A stretch of DNA of 64,000 nucleotides from Luteimonas vadosa (GCF_039543545.1 NZ_BAABJY010000002.1:558001-622000); one strand, 5' to 3'. Positions 32,372 to 41,152 are shown, counted from the first letter of the stretch. The notes: generated by a model not told the origin, from the sequence alone. Numbers and translations are program-made.

Positions 32372-34039
32372 TCAACCGGCGTTCTGCAACAGTCGCTGCG
32401 CCGCGGCGCGGGCCTCGTCGCTGACCTCCACGCCGCCCAGCATCCGCGCCAGTTCTTCCTTGCGCTGCGCGGGATCCAGCCGTTGCACGGCGCTCTGGGT
32501 GACCCCCGTGGTGGCGGCCTTGCTGACTCGGTAATGGGCGTGTCCCTGGGCCGAGACCTGGGGCAAGTGCGTGACGCAAAGGACCTGGCAACGCTCGCCC
32601 AGGGACCGCAACTTCTGGCCGACGATCTCGGCGACCGCGCCACCGATGCCGGAGTCGACCTCGTCGAACACCATCGTCGGCACGGGATCGTGTCCAAGCG
32701 CCGCGACCTCGATCGCCAGCGAGATACGGGACAGTTCGCCGCCCGAGGCGACCTTGCGCAGCGGGCGAGCGGGCTGCCCGGCGTTGGCGGACACCAGGAA
32801 TTCGACCCGTTCGGCCCCCAGCGGGTCGGGGCGGTTGGCCGGGGTCGTTTCGAAGGCGATCTCGAAACTGCCCCCGCCCATCCCGAGCTCGGAGACCAAG
32901 TTGCTGGTCGCCTTGGCCAGCGCCTTTGCCGCCTTTTGCCGGGAGCGGGTCAATGCCGACGCGGCTTCGCGCCAGGCGTCCATGGCAGCCGCGATTTCCT
33001 GGTCCAGGACCCTCAGGCGGGTCCCGGCGGTGTGCAGGGTATCGCGCTCGGTGGCGAGGGCGTCGCGATGCTCCGCCAGCGATCCGGGCGGCACCCTGTG
33101 CTTGCGGGAAAGCTCGTGGAGGCGCGCGATGCGGCCTTCGAGGGCCTCGAACCGGGCCGGATCGACGTCCAGGTCGGCGCGGATGCGCTCCAGCAGGGCC
33201 GAGGCCTCGTCAAGCTGGATCGCGGCGGCATCGAGCATGTCATCGACTTCGCCCAGGCGCGGCTCGTGTTCCTGGAGGCGGTCGAGACCTGCGCGAAGCC
33301 GCTGCAGTTGCGCGGGCAAGGCGGGAGCGGCATCGCCACCGATGCAGGCCAGGGCATCGTCGCAACCCGAGATCAGGCTCGCCGCATGCGCCTGGCGGCG
33401 ATGGTCGGCCTCCAGGTCGGCAAGGCTCTCGGCCGACAGGTTCTCACGGTCGAGCTCGGCCAGCTGGTGGTCGAGCCATTCGATCCGTTCCGAGACGTCG
33501 CCCCGCCTGGACAGTGCGTCGCGTTCCTCCAGCAGCGCGGTCCAGCGCCGGGCGGCATCACGGACCGCATCGAGCAAGGGGGTGTGGCCGCCATGGGCAT
33601 CCAGCAGGGCCAGTTGGCTTTGCCGGGAAAGCAGGGCCTGGTGTTCATGCTGGCCATGGATCTCGACCAGCAGGCCCGCCAGCTCCGACAGCTGCGACAG
33701 CGTCGCCGGGCGGCCGTTGATCCAGGCCCGGGAGCCGCCATCGGCACGCAGCGTTCGGCGCAACACGCAGGCGTCGCCGTCGTCGAATTCCTGTTCGCGA
33801 AGCCACTGCACGGCAGGGGGCGACCCCGCCAGGGCGAATTCGGCATGCAGTTCGGCACGCTCGGCGCCGTGGCGGACCATCGCGCTGTCGGCGCGCATGC
33901 CCGACAGGAAGCCCAGCGCGTCGACCAGCAATGACTTGCCGGCGCCGGTTTCACCGGAAATCACCGTCATGCCGGGACCGAACTCCAGGTCGGTCCGAGA
34001 GACGACGGCGAAATCGCGGATGGACAGGCGCGTAAGCAT
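32372..34039 (-). CDS. recN: DNA repair protein RecN
   Basis: SMC-like ATPase that helps hold broken DNA ends together in double-strand-break repair. The start at 34039 (MLTRLSIRDFAVVSRTDLEF) gives 555 residues. Walker A is GETGAGKSLLVDALGFLSG near residue 32. The middle (about 160-380) is a coiled coil with a central tip, rich in Arg, Glu and Leu. The C-terminal head has ASGGELSRISLAIEV (signature) and VFDEVDSGIGG (Walker B), and QVLCVTHLPQVSAQGH is family-specific. I do not see a LexA box upstream, so SOS control cannot be read from this window. Confidence 0.94.
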   Translation of the reverse strand: MLTRLSIRDFAVVSRTDLEFGPGMTVISGETGAGKSLLVDALGFLSGMRADSAMVRHGAERAELHAEFALAGSPPAVQWLREQEFDDGDACVLRRTLRADGGSRAWINGRPATLSQLSELAGLLVEIHGQHEHQALLSRQSQLALLDAHGGHTPLLDAVRDAARRWTALLEERDALSRRGDVSERIEWLDHQLAELDRENLSAESLADLEADHRRQAHAASLISGCDDALACIGGDAAPALPAQLQRLRAGLDRLQEHEPRLGEVDDMLDAAAIQLDEASALLERIRADLDVDPARFEALEGRIARLHELSRKHRVPPGSLAEHRDALATERDTLHTAGTRLRVLDQEIAAAMDAWREAASALTRSRQKAAKALAKATSNLVSELGMGGGSFEIAFETTPANRPDPLGAERVEFLVSANAGQPARPLRKVASGGELSRISLAIEVAALGHDPVPTMVFDEVDSGIGGAVAEIVGQKLRSLGERCQVLCVTHLPQVSAQGHAHYRVSKAATTGVTQSAVQRLDPAQRKEELARMLGGVEVSDEARAAAQRLLQNAG

Positions 34040-34108
34040 GGCGCGATTGTGCCCGCTTGCCCGGCACGGTGACAGGGGCGCCGCCACGACGATCGCGCGG
34101 CGGGGCGC

Positions 34109-34143
34109 TTGCGCCCGGCACCCGGGGCGCCTATATGAAGGGC
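34109..34143 (+). promoter_or_regulatory. hrcA promoter with leaderless geometry
   Basis: TTGCGC (34109-34114), a 17-bp spacer and TATATG (34132-34137) end six bases before the ATG at 34144. The same region partly resembles a sigma-32 site (CTTGCGC ... CGCCTATAT). No CIRCE inverted repeat is present. Confidence 0.5.
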
Positions 34144-35208
34144 ATGGTCAGCAACCGCTCCCCCGACGCCGCGCACGACCTCGACCCCCGCGCCCGCCAG
34201 CTGTTGCGCACCCTGATCGGCCGTCACATCCGCGACGGCGAGCCCGTTGGCTCGCAGACGCTGGCCAGGCACGCCGGCCTCGACGTCAGCCCAGCGACCA
34301 TCCGCAACATCCTCGCCGACCTCGAGGAAGTCGGGCTGTTGTCGGCCCCGCATACGTCCTCCGGCCGCATTCCCACGGCGCAGGGGTACCGCGTCTTCGT
34401 GGATTCCCTGCTGCAGCTCAAGCCGTTGCCCGAGGCCGAAGTCGCCCGCCTGAGGCAGCAATTGCCAGCCGGTGGCGGCACGCAATCCTTGCTGGGCTCG
34501 GCATCGGAACTGGTGTCCGCGATGACGCACTTCGTCGGCGTGGTGAGCGTGCCCAAGCGGGAGCAGTTCGCCTTTCGCCACATCGATTTCGTCGCCCTGG
34601 ACGGGCAGCGGGTGATGGCCATCGTGGTGTTCGCCGACAACGAAGTCCAGAACCGCATCGTCCAGGGCCGGCGCAATTACGAACCCGGCGAACTGGAACG
34701 GGTGGCGAACTACCTCAACCAGAATTTCGCCGGCCGCCCCCTGGCGGAGATCCGTGCCCGCCTGATCCACGACATGCGCGACGCGCGGAGCGAGATGGAG
34801 ACCCTGCTGTCGCAATCGGTCGAGCTCGCCGAGCAGGCGCTGGCGCCCGATGGCGACGACATGCTGCTCGCGGGGCAGACCCGCTTGATCGGCGTCCAGG
34901 ACCTGTCGGACCTGGATCGCCTGCGCGAGCTGTTCGAGGCCTTCGCACGCAAGCGGGAGATCCTGCAGCTGCTCGAGCGCACCGTGCAGGCCCCGGGGGT
35001 GCGGATCTTCATCGGCGAGGAGACCGGGCTGGCGCCGTTGGAGGGGGTTTCCCTGGTCACCGCTCCCTATTCCGCGGGCGGCCAGGTCCTGGGCGTGCTG
35101 GGCGTCATCGGGCCGACCCGGATGGCCTACGACCGGGTGATTCCGGTGGTGCAAGCCGCGGCCGACGTGCTGGGGGTCGCCTTGAATCCGGAGCGGACAA
35201 CCCCATAG
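34144..35208 (+). CDS. hrcA: Heat-inducible transcription repressor HrcA
   Basis: Repressor that binds CIRCE operators and is activated by GroEL. The ATG at 34144 is preferred to 34135 because a promoter fits a message beginning exactly there; this gives 354 residues. The N-terminal winged helix shows LDPRARQLLRTLIGRHI, GEPVGSQTLAR, DVSPATIRNILADLEEVGLL and HTSSGRIPTAQGYRVFVD. The C-terminal GAF-like dimer domain ends with GVLGVIGPTRMAYDRVIPVV. It heads hrcA-grpE-dnaK-dnaJ. Its target CIRCE sites are not in this window, so it probably acts on groESL elsewhere. Confidence 0.93.
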   Translation: MVSNRSPDAAHDLDPRARQLLRTLIGRHIRDGEPVGSQTLARHAGLDVSPATIRNILADLEEVGLLSAPHTSSGRIPTAQGYRVFVDSLLQLKPLPEAEVARLRQQLPAGGGTQSLLGSASELVSAMTHFVGVVSVPKREQFAFRHIDFVALDGQRVMAIVVFADNEVQNRIVQGRRNYEPGELERVANYLNQNFAGRPLAEIRARLIHDMRDARSEMETLLSQSVELAEQALAPDGDDMLLAGQTRLIGVQDLSDLDRLRELFEAFARKREILQLLERTVQAPGVRIFIGEETGLAPLEGVSLVTAPYSAGGQVLGVLGVIGPTRMAYDRVIPVVQAAADVLGVALNPERTTP

Positions 35209-35254
35209 CTGTCCGGCCGGCGGCGTGACGCCCGCCAAGGAAAACCGGACCAAG

Positions 35255-35776
35255 ATGAGCAACGAACCCCAGCAAGAGGCGGCCGAGGCGGCCGCGCAAG
35301 GCGATGACGCACCGGAAACGGCGGTGCAGGACGAGCTCGAAGCGCTCCGTGGCGAGGTCGAGCAGCTGCGGGCGCAGTCGCTCGTGGAACGCGCCGACCT
35401 GGAGAACCAGCGCAAGCGGCTGGAGCGCGAGGTCAGCAACGCCTGCCGCTTCGCGAACAAACAGCTGCTGAACGACCTCCTGCCGGTCCTGGACGGGATG
35501 GATGCCGCGCTTTCGACGGCAGACGCCGCCGACCCCCTGCGCGAGGGGGTTGAACTCACCCTCCGCGAGCTCAGCCGGATCTCCGCCAAGCATGGACTCG
35601 TCGCCGTCGCGCCGCGGCCGGGGGATGCCTTCGACCCGGAACACCACCAGGCGATGAGCGTGATCGAGGCCGAAGGCATCGCGCCGGGTGCGGTCGCGCA
35701 GACCTTCCAGAAGGGTTACCTGCTCAACGACCAGTTGTTGCGCCCGGCGATGGTGGCGGTGACGCCCCACGACTGA
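35255..35776 (+). CDS. grpE: Nucleotide exchange factor GrpE
   Basis: Releases ADP from DnaK. The ATG at 35255 (MSNEPQQEAAEAAAQGDD) gives 173 residues; a GTG at 35225 would add ten. The N-terminal half is an acidic, Gln/Glu-rich coiled coil (QDELEALRGEVEQLRAQSL, then ADLENQRKRLEREVSNACRF). The C-terminal beta domain carries VAPRPGDAFDPEHHQAMSV and GYLLNDQLLRPAMVAV. It lies 46 bp after hrcA and 114 bp before dnaK, with a heat-shock promoter in the latter gap. Confidence 0.94.
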   Translation: MSNEPQQEAAEAAAQGDDAPETAVQDELEALRGEVEQLRAQSLVERADLENQRKRLEREVSNACRFANKQLLNDLLPVLDGMDAALSTADAADPLREGVELTLRELSRISAKHGLVAVAPRPGDAFDPEHHQAMSVIEAEGIAPGAVAQTFQKGYLLNDQLLRPAMVAVTPHD

Positions 35777-35794
35777 GCCGGAAGCGGCCCATGG

Positions 35795-35822
35795 CTTGAA
35801 CCCTCCGGGCGCGCCCCCAGAT
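35795..35822 (+). promoter_or_regulatory. Sigma-32-type heat-shock promoter of dnaK
   Basis: CTTGAA (35795-35800), a 14-bp spacer and CCCCAGAT (35815-35822) closely match the sigma-32 consensus (CTTGAAA, 13-15 bp, CCCCATNT). It gives a roughly 60-nt leader before dnaK and would raise dnaK-dnaJ above hrcA-grpE on heat shock. Confidence 0.7.
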
Positions 35823-35890
35823 AACCCCCATCGGCGGCGAGGCCGCCACGACAGACACGACAGACCAGAGAATTCGAGAGGGAATCCACT

Positions 35891-37819
35891 ATGGCAAAGA
35901 TCATCGGCATCGACCTGGGCACGACCAACTCGTGCGTGGCGATCATGGAAGGCGGCAAGGCCAAGGTCATCGAGAACAGCGAGGGCGACCGCACCACGCC
36001 GTCGATCGTGGCCTACACCAAGGACGGCGAGGTACTGGTCGGTGCGTCGGCCAAGCGCCAGGCGGTCACCAATCCAAAGAACACGTTCTACGCGGTCAAG
36101 CGCCTGATCGGCCGCAAGTTCGGCGACGCCGAGGTCAAGAAGGACCTCGACCTGGTGTCCTACGGGATCGTCGAGCACGACAACGGCGACGCCTGGGTGC
36201 AGACCAGCGACGGCAAGAAGCTCTCGGCGCAGGAAGTCTCCGCGCGGATCCTCGAGAAGATGAAGAAGACCGCCGAGGCCTACCTGGGCGAGACCGTGTC
36301 CGAGGCGGTGATCACCGTGCCGGCGTACTTCAACGACTCGCAGCGCCAGGCGACCAAGGACGCCGGCAAGATCGCCGGCCTGGACGTCAAGCGCATCATC
36401 AACGAGCCGACCGCCGCCGCGCTGGCCTACGGCCTGGACAAGAAGGGCGCCGACCGCAAGATCGCGGTCTACGACCTGGGCGGCGGCACCTTCGACGTCT
36501 CGATCATCGAGATCGCCGAGGTGGACGGCGAGAAGCAGTTCGAGGTGCTGGCCACCAACGGCGACACCTTCCTCGGTGGCGAGGACTTCGACAAGCGCGT
36601 GATCGACTACCTCGTCGAGGAATTCCAGAAGGACCAGGGCATCGACCTGCGCAAGGATCCGCTGGCGCTCCAGCGCCTGAAGGACGCGGCCGAGCGCGCC
36701 AAGATCGAGCTCTCCAGCGCCCAGCAGACGGAGGTCAACCTGCCCTACGTCACTGCCGACGCCTCCGGTCCCAAGCACCTCAACATCAAGCTGACCCGCG
36801 CCAAGCTGGAATCGCTGGTCGAGGACCTGGTCAAGAAGACCATCGAGCCGTGCAAGGTCGCGCTCAACGATGCCGGGCTGCGCGCCAGTGACATCAACGA
36901 GGTGATCCTGGTCGGCGGCCAGACCCGCATGCCCAAGGTGCAGCAGGCCGTGGCCGAGTTCTTCGGCAAGGAACCGCGCAAGGACATCAACCCGGACGAG
37001 GCCGTGGCCATCGGCGCCGCGATCCAGGGCGGCGTGCTCGCCGGCGACGTCAAGGACGTGCTGCTGCTCGACGTGACCCCGCTGAGCCTCGGCATCGAGA
37101 CCCTGGGCGGCGTGTTCACCAAGATCATCGAGAAGAACACCACGGTGCCGACCAAGGCCTCGCAGACCTTCTCCACCGCCGAGGACAACCAGTCCGCCGT
37201 CACCGTGCACGTGCTGCAGGGCGAGCGCGAGCAGGCCCGCTACAACAAGTCGATGGCCAAGTTCGACCTGACCGGCATTGAGCCGGCGCCCCGCGGCATG
37301 CCGCAGGTCGAGGTGTCGTTCGACATCGACGCCAACGGCATCGTCCACGTGACCGCCAAGGACAAGAAGACCGGCAAGGAGCAGAAGGTCGAGATCAAGT
37401 CCGGCTCTGGCCTGTCCGAGGAGGAGATCCAGCGGATGGTGTCCGACGCCGAGGCGCATCGCGAAGAGGACAGGAAGTTCCAGGAGCTGGTCACGGCGCG
37501 CAACCAGGCCGACGCGCTGGTGCACAGCGCCCGGAGCGCCATCAAGGACAACGGCGACAAGGTCGGTGGCGAAGTGATCGGCCGCGTCGAGGGCGCGATC
37601 GCCGAGGTCGAGACGGCGATGAAGGGCGACGACAAGGCCCAGATCGAGGCCAAGACCACGACGCTGGAGGAAGCGGCGCAGGCCCTGTTCGCCGCGGCGG
37701 CCGCGCAGCAGGGGCCGGACGGCGAGGGCGGCGCGGGTCCCGAGGGCGGGGCGCCCTCCGGCGACGACGTGGTCGATGCCGAGTTCACCGAGGTCAAGGA
37801 CGACGAACAGAAGCAGTAG
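35891..37819 (+). CDS. dnaK: Chaperone DnaK (Hsp70)
   Basis: ATP-dependent cytoplasmic chaperone of 642 residues. The nucleotide-binding domain has MAKIIGIDLGTTNSCVAIME, AVITVPAYFNDSQRQATKDA, DLGGGTFDVSIIEI and VILVGGQTRMPKVQQAV. The substrate-binding domain begins near residue 390 (LLDVTPLSLGIETLGGVFTK). The C-terminal end is DDVVDAEFTEVKDD, the usual acidic tail. SD GAGAGGGA precedes the ATG. dnaJ follows after 148 bp. Codon use is strongly biased to GC-ending codons, as expected for high expression. Confidence 0.97.
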   Translation: MAKIIGIDLGTTNSCVAIMEGGKAKVIENSEGDRTTPSIVAYTKDGEVLVGASAKRQAVTNPKNTFYAVKRLIGRKFGDAEVKKDLDLVSYGIVEHDNGDAWVQTSDGKKLSAQEVSARILEKMKKTAEAYLGETVSEAVITVPAYFNDSQRQATKDAGKIAGLDVKRIINEPTAAALAYGLDKKGADRKIAVYDLGGGTFDVSIIEIAEVDGEKQFEVLATNGDTFLGGEDFDKRVIDYLVEEFQKDQGIDLRKDPLALQRLKDAAERAKIELSSAQQTEVNLPYVTADASGPKHLNIKLTRAKLESLVEDLVKKTIEPCKVALNDAGLRASDINEVILVGGQTRMPKVQQAVAEFFGKEPRKDINPDEAVAIGAAIQGGVLAGDVKDVLLLDVTPLSLGIETLGGVFTKIIEKNTTVPTKASQTFSTAEDNQSAVTVHVLQGEREQARYNKSMAKFDLTGIEPAPRGMPQVEVSFDIDANGIVHVTAKDKKTGKEQKVEIKSGSGLSEEEIQRMVSDAEAHREEDRKFQELVTARNQADALVHSARSAIKDNGDKVGGEVIGRVEGAIAEVETAMKGDDKAQIEAKTTTLEEAAQALFAAAAAQQGPDGEGGAGPEGGAPSGDDVVDAEFTEVKDDEQKQ

Positions 37820-37846
37820 GCCATGACGGCTGGATCGGCGATCGGA

Positions 37847-37869
37847 GGAGCGGGGCCTGGCCCGGCTCC
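37847..37869 (+). terminator. Hairpin between dnaK and dnaJ
   Basis: GGAGC/GCTCC and GGGC/GCCC pair around a short CTG loop with one G-G mismatch (37847-37869), followed by TTCGG. It probably reduces read-through into dnaJ or protects the dnaK 3' end, because the two genes are usually co-transcribed. Confidence 0.4.
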
Positions 37870-37967
37870 TTCGGTCCGTCCGGCCGGCCGTTCCGGGATC
37901 CGCCGCCGGCCGCGCCGGTGCTGATCCGCAGCGACGCAACCTCCTCCCGGACCCCCAACTCCCGCCC

Positions 37968-39098
37968 ATGAGCAAACGCGACTACTACGAAGTCCTGGGC
38001 GTCGCCCGGAACGCCAGCGAAGAGGAACTCAAGCGTGCCTATCGTCGCTGCGCGATGAAGCACCATCCGGACCGGAATCCGGGCGATGCCTCCGCGCTGG
38101 ACAAGTTCAAGGAGTGCAAGGAGGCGTACGAAGTCCTCTCCGATGGCGGCAAGCGCCGCATCTACGACCAGCACGGACATGCCGCCTTCGAGCACGGCAT
38201 GGGGGGCGGCAATGCCGGCCCGGGCTTCGGCGGGCCCGACATGGGCGACATCTTCGGAGACATCTTCGGGAACATCTTCGGCGGTGGCGCCGGCCGCGGC
38301 CCGCGCCGCGGCGCCGACGTGGGCTACGTGCTGGACCTGGACCTGGAAGAGGCGGTGGCGGGACTGGAAAAGCGCCTCGAGTTGCCGACCATGGCCGAGT
38401 GCGAGCCGTGCAACGGCACCGGCTCGGAGGACGGCAAGCTGGAAACCTGCGAGACCTGCCATGGGCGGGGCCAGGTGCGTTACCAGCGCGGGATCTTCTC
38501 CATGCAGCAGCCGTGCCCGCATTGCCATGGCCGCGGCCAGACTTTCCGCAATCCCTGCGCCGCCTGCCGCGGCAATGGCCGGGTCGAGGAAGAAAAGGTG
38601 TTGTCGGTCAAGATCCCGCCCGGAGTCGATACCGGTGACCGTATCCGCCTGGCGGGCGAGGGCGAGGCGGGACCGGCCGGGGCGCCTCCGGGCGACCTCT
38701 ACGTTGAGGTCCGGGTCCGTCCGCACGGGATCTTCGTGCGCGACGGGGACGACCTGCACTGCGAGGTGCCGATCCGCATCACCCAGGCCGCCCTGGGCGA
38801 CACCGTACGCGTCCCGACCCTGGGTGGCGATGCCGAGATCCGCATCCCCGCCGAGACCCAGACCGGGAAGGTCTTCCGCCTGCGCGGCAAGGGCGTGAAG
38901 TCGGTTCGCAGCCGCAGCGCCGGCGACCTGTACTGCAAGGCCGTGGTGGAGACGCCGATCAACCTGACCAACGAACAGCGCGAACTGCTCGATCGGTTCG
39001 AGAAGACCTTCACGGGCGAGAACGCCCGCCGCCACTCGCCGCGCTCGAGCACCTTCCTGGATGGAGTCAAAGGCTTCTGGGAGCGCATGGTGTCCTGA
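37968..39098 (+). CDS. dnaJ: Chaperone DnaJ (Hsp40)
   Basis: Co-chaperone of DnaK, 376 residues. The J domain (YYEVLGVARNASEEELKRAY and MKHHPDRNPGD with the HPD motif) is followed by a Gly/Phe region (GGGNAGPGFGGPDMGDIFG). The zinc domain has four CxxCxGxG repeats: CEPCNGTG, CETCHGRG, CPHCHGRG and CAACRGNG. The C-terminal substrate domain has VKIPPGVDTGDRIRLAGEGE. It is complete and of normal length, the last gene of the heat-shock set. Confidence 0.96.
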   Translation: MSKRDYYEVLGVARNASEEELKRAYRRCAMKHHPDRNPGDASALDKFKECKEAYEVLSDGGKRRIYDQHGHAAFEHGMGGGNAGPGFGGPDMGDIFGDIFGNIFGGGAGRGPRRGADVGYVLDLDLEEAVAGLEKRLELPTMAECEPCNGTGSEDGKLETCETCHGRGQVRYQRGIFSMQQPCPHCHGRGQTFRNPCAACRGNGRVEEEKVLSVKIPPGVDTGDRIRLAGEGEAGPAGAPPGDLYVEVRVRPHGIFVRDGDDLHCEVPIRITQAALGDTVRVPTLGGDAEIRIPAETQTGKVFRLRGKGVKSVRSRSAGDLYCKAVVETPINLTNEQRELLDRFEKTFTGENARRHSPRSSTFLDGVKGFWERMVS

Positions 39099-39147
39099 CA
39101 CCGCCTGCGCGGGTCTCGCGGGCAGCCCGGTGCAGGCGTGCCCTGCC

Positions 39148-39177
39148 TTGGTGATGGCTCCGCATCCGCGCTAGAGT
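39148..39177 (+). promoter_or_regulatory. Candidate promoter upstream of the GGDEF gene
   Basis: TTGGTG (39148-39153), 18 bp, then TAGAGT (39172-39177). Transcription would begin near 39184 and run through a small open frame before the GGDEF gene. Confidence 0.35.
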
Positions 39178-39198
39178 GGCCTCGAGGGGGCCATGGTG

Positions 39199-39291
39199 AT
39201 GCTTGTTCTGACGTACCGCCGCGAGGAATGCGAGGCCGATCGCGCCATCCGGGCGCGGCGCCCGCTCGAGGAGGGTCGTCTTGGCCGGTGA
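39199..39291 (+). CDS. Possible 30-residue leader peptide overlapping the GGDEF gene
   Basis: A short frame, MLVLTYRREECEADRAIRAR and ten more residues, follows a strong GAGGGGG SD at good spacing. Its TGA overlaps the TTG start of the GGDEF gene by 11 bp. It may couple translation of the downstream gene. There is no homology evidence and it could be fortuitous. Confidence 0.3.
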   Translation: MLVLTYRREECEADRAIRARRPLEEGRLGR

Positions 39292-40360
39292 GCGACGGCT
39301 CCGGCTGGTCGCGCCGGGCTTCCGAAGCCTGCAGAAGCGGCTGGACTTCGAACGCAGCCTGACGGCCCTTTCGGCGGCGCTGATGCGCACCGAACCGGAC
39401 GATCTCGACAGCGTGGTGGAGGACGCCCTCGCCACGGTCGGCACGTTCTTCCAGGTCGATCGCGCCTACCTGTTCGAGATCGACATGCAGGCCGGGCATG
39501 CCAGCAATACCCATGAATGGGTGGCCAACGGGATCAGCGCCGAGGCGCAGAACCTGCAAGAAGTGCCGGTCGATACGTACCCATGGCTGATGGCCGAACT
39601 GCGCGCGGACCGGGCGATGGTAATGAACGACATCGCCGACCTGCCAGAGGAGGCGGTCAACGAGCGCGAGGAATTCAGGCGGGAGGGAATCCGTTCGATC
39701 GCCGTGGTGCCGATCTGGCATGGCGTGGACCTTGCCGGCTTCGCCGGCTTCGACGCCGTCCGCAGGAAAGTCGTTTGGGAGGAGGACTACCTTCTCGGAT
39801 TGCGACTGCTGGCCCAGGTGCTGGGCAGCGCGCTGCGGTCGCGGTCCCTGGCGCGGTGGCTCAGGCACATGGCCTTCCACGACGCCCTGACCGGGCTTCC
39901 CAACCGTGCGCTGCTGGAGGACCGGCTGCAGGCGGCGCTGCTGCGTGCCCGCCGGTACGACTCCGGCCTGTTGCTTGCCATGGTGGACCTCGATGACTTC
40001 AAGCTGGTCAACGACCGGCACGGCCATGCCATCGGCGATGCCGTCCTGTGCCAGGTAGCGCGCCGGCTGCAGCAGGCATTGCGCAGCACCGATACGGTGG
40101 CCCGGCTCGGGGGCGACGAATTCGTGCTGGTGGTCGAGGACGTGAGCGAGTCGATCCAGGTCGTCGCCGATCGCCTGCTGTCATCCTTCGATCCGGAGTT
40201 CGTGATCGAGGGCGTGCGACTTCGGGTCAGCCCCAGCATCGGCATCGTCCAGGTCCCGCCCGGCTTGTCGGATGCCGATGCCCTGATGCGGCATGCCGAT
40301 GCCGCGATGTACCGGGCCAAGGCGGCCGGCAAGCACCGCTGGGTCTGCGAGCGGGCTTGA
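39281..40360 (+). CDS. GAF-GGDEF diguanylate cyclase
   Basis: Predicted cyclic di-GMP synthase of 359 residues. No ATG or GTG is available near the 5' end; the TTG at 39281 is preceded by AGGAGGG and is the best start. The N-terminal 170 residues form a GAF-type sensor (VDRAYLFEIDMQAG, IRSIAVVPIWHGVDLAGFAG). The GGDEF domain has HDALTGLPNRALLEDRL and an intact active site RLGGDEF (residues 277-281 for GGDEF). The inhibitory I-site RSTD lies five residues before it, so product feedback is likely. No membrane segment. It could oppose the phosphodiesterase RpfG encoded 12 kb downstream; that link is inferred. Confidence 0.9.
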   Translation: MAGERRLRLVAPGFRSLQKRLDFERSLTALSAALMRTEPDDLDSVVEDALATVGTFFQVDRAYLFEIDMQAGHASNTHEWVANGISAEAQNLQEVPVDTYPWLMAELRADRAMVMNDIADLPEEAVNEREEFRREGIRSIAVVPIWHGVDLAGFAGFDAVRRKVVWEEDYLLGLRLLAQVLGSALRSRSLARWLRHMAFHDALTGLPNRALLEDRLQAALLRARRYDSGLLLAMVDLDDFKLVNDRHGHAIGDAVLCQVARRLQQALRSTDTVARLGGDEFVLVVEDVSESIQVVADRLLSSFDPEFVIEGVRLRVSPSIGIVQVPPGLSDADALMRHADAAMYRAKAAGKHRWVCERA

Positions 40361-40383
40361 GGGCGAACCAGCCGTGCCCAGCC

Positions 40384-40418
40384 TTGCCGCAGGCGCGGCG
40401 CGCCGCTAGCCTGCGCCG
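40384..40418 (+). promoter_or_regulatory. dapB promoter, leaderless geometry
   Basis: TTGCCG (40384-40389), a 17-bp spacer and TAGCCT (40407-40412) end six bases before the dapB ATG (40419). There is no SD, so the transcript likely starts at the start codon. Confidence 0.55.
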
Positions 40419-41129
40419 ATGAGCGATCCGTTGCCGATCCTGGTCCATGGCGCCTCCGGCCGCATGGGCCAGACCCTGCTGCGCCTGTGCGGCGAAGCGG
40501 ACCCCCCGTGCCGGGCGGTCGCCGGTGTGAGGCGCGAGGTCCGGCAGCGCGTCGTCGGCGGCGTGCCGCAGTTCTCGTCCCGCGAATTGCAGGGGACGCC
40601 GGCATTCGACGTCGCGATCGACTTCAGCCTTCCCGTGGCCTTCGATGGCGTGCTGGCGCTTTGCCTGGAGCGGGGCGCCGCGCTGGTGTCGGGGACGACC
40701 GGCCTTTCCGACGAGCAGCGGCACGCCTTGGCGGCCGCCGCTCGGCGCATCCCGGTGCTGTGGGCCTCCAATTTCAGCCTCGGGGTAGCCGTCCTCGAGG
40801 AACTCGTCGAGCGCGCCGGCGCCGCGTTGCCCGGTTGGGACTGTGACATCGTGGAAATGCACCATTCCCGGAAAGTCGACGCGCCGTCCGGCACCGCACT
40901 TTCGCTGGGAGAGGCAGCGACGCGGGCGGGCGCGGAGCCCCGGTACGCCAGCCTGCGCGCCGGTGACATCGTCGGCGAGCATGCCGTCCAGTTCACCGGT
41001 GCCGGCGAGCGCGTCGAACTGGTGCATCGCGCCGGCAACCGCGACATCTTCGCCCGCGGCGCCCTGCACGCGGCCGCGCGCCTCGCCGGACGTGAACCGG
41101 GCCACTACCGGCTGCGGGACCTGCTGTGA
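40419..41129 (+). CDS. dapB: 4-hydroxy-tetrahydrodipicolinate reductase
   Basis: NAD(P)H enzyme of the lysine and diaminopimelate pathway. The 236-residue protein has the nucleotide-binding loop VHGASGRMGQTL at the N-terminus, GTTGLSDEQ, and the catalytic HH/K motif EMHHSRKVDAPSGTAL. It ends with FARGALHAAARLAGREPGHY. It is slightly shorter than E. coli DapB (273) because of a compact N-terminal domain. It precedes carA by 129 bp, a gap with a CGGTGC/GCACCG palindrome. The dapB-carA-carB order is common in Xanthomonadales. Confidence 0.94.
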   Translation: MSDPLPILVHGASGRMGQTLLRLCGEADPPCRAVAGVRREVRQRVVGGVPQFSSRELQGTPAFDVAIDFSLPVAFDGVLALCLERGAALVSGTTGLSDEQRHALAAAARRIPVLWASNFSLGVAVLEELVERAGAALPGWDCDIVEMHHSRKVDAPSGTALSLGEAATRAGAEPRYASLRAGDIVGEHAVQFTGAGERVELVHRAGNRDIFARGALHAAARLAGREPGHYRLRDLL

Positions 41130-41152
41130 CGATGCCGCGATAGTTCTGGCAT

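Noticed and set aside
34057..34143. Longer hrcA starts
   Set aside because: They precede the -10 element and add residues unlike HrcA. The promoter fits 34144.
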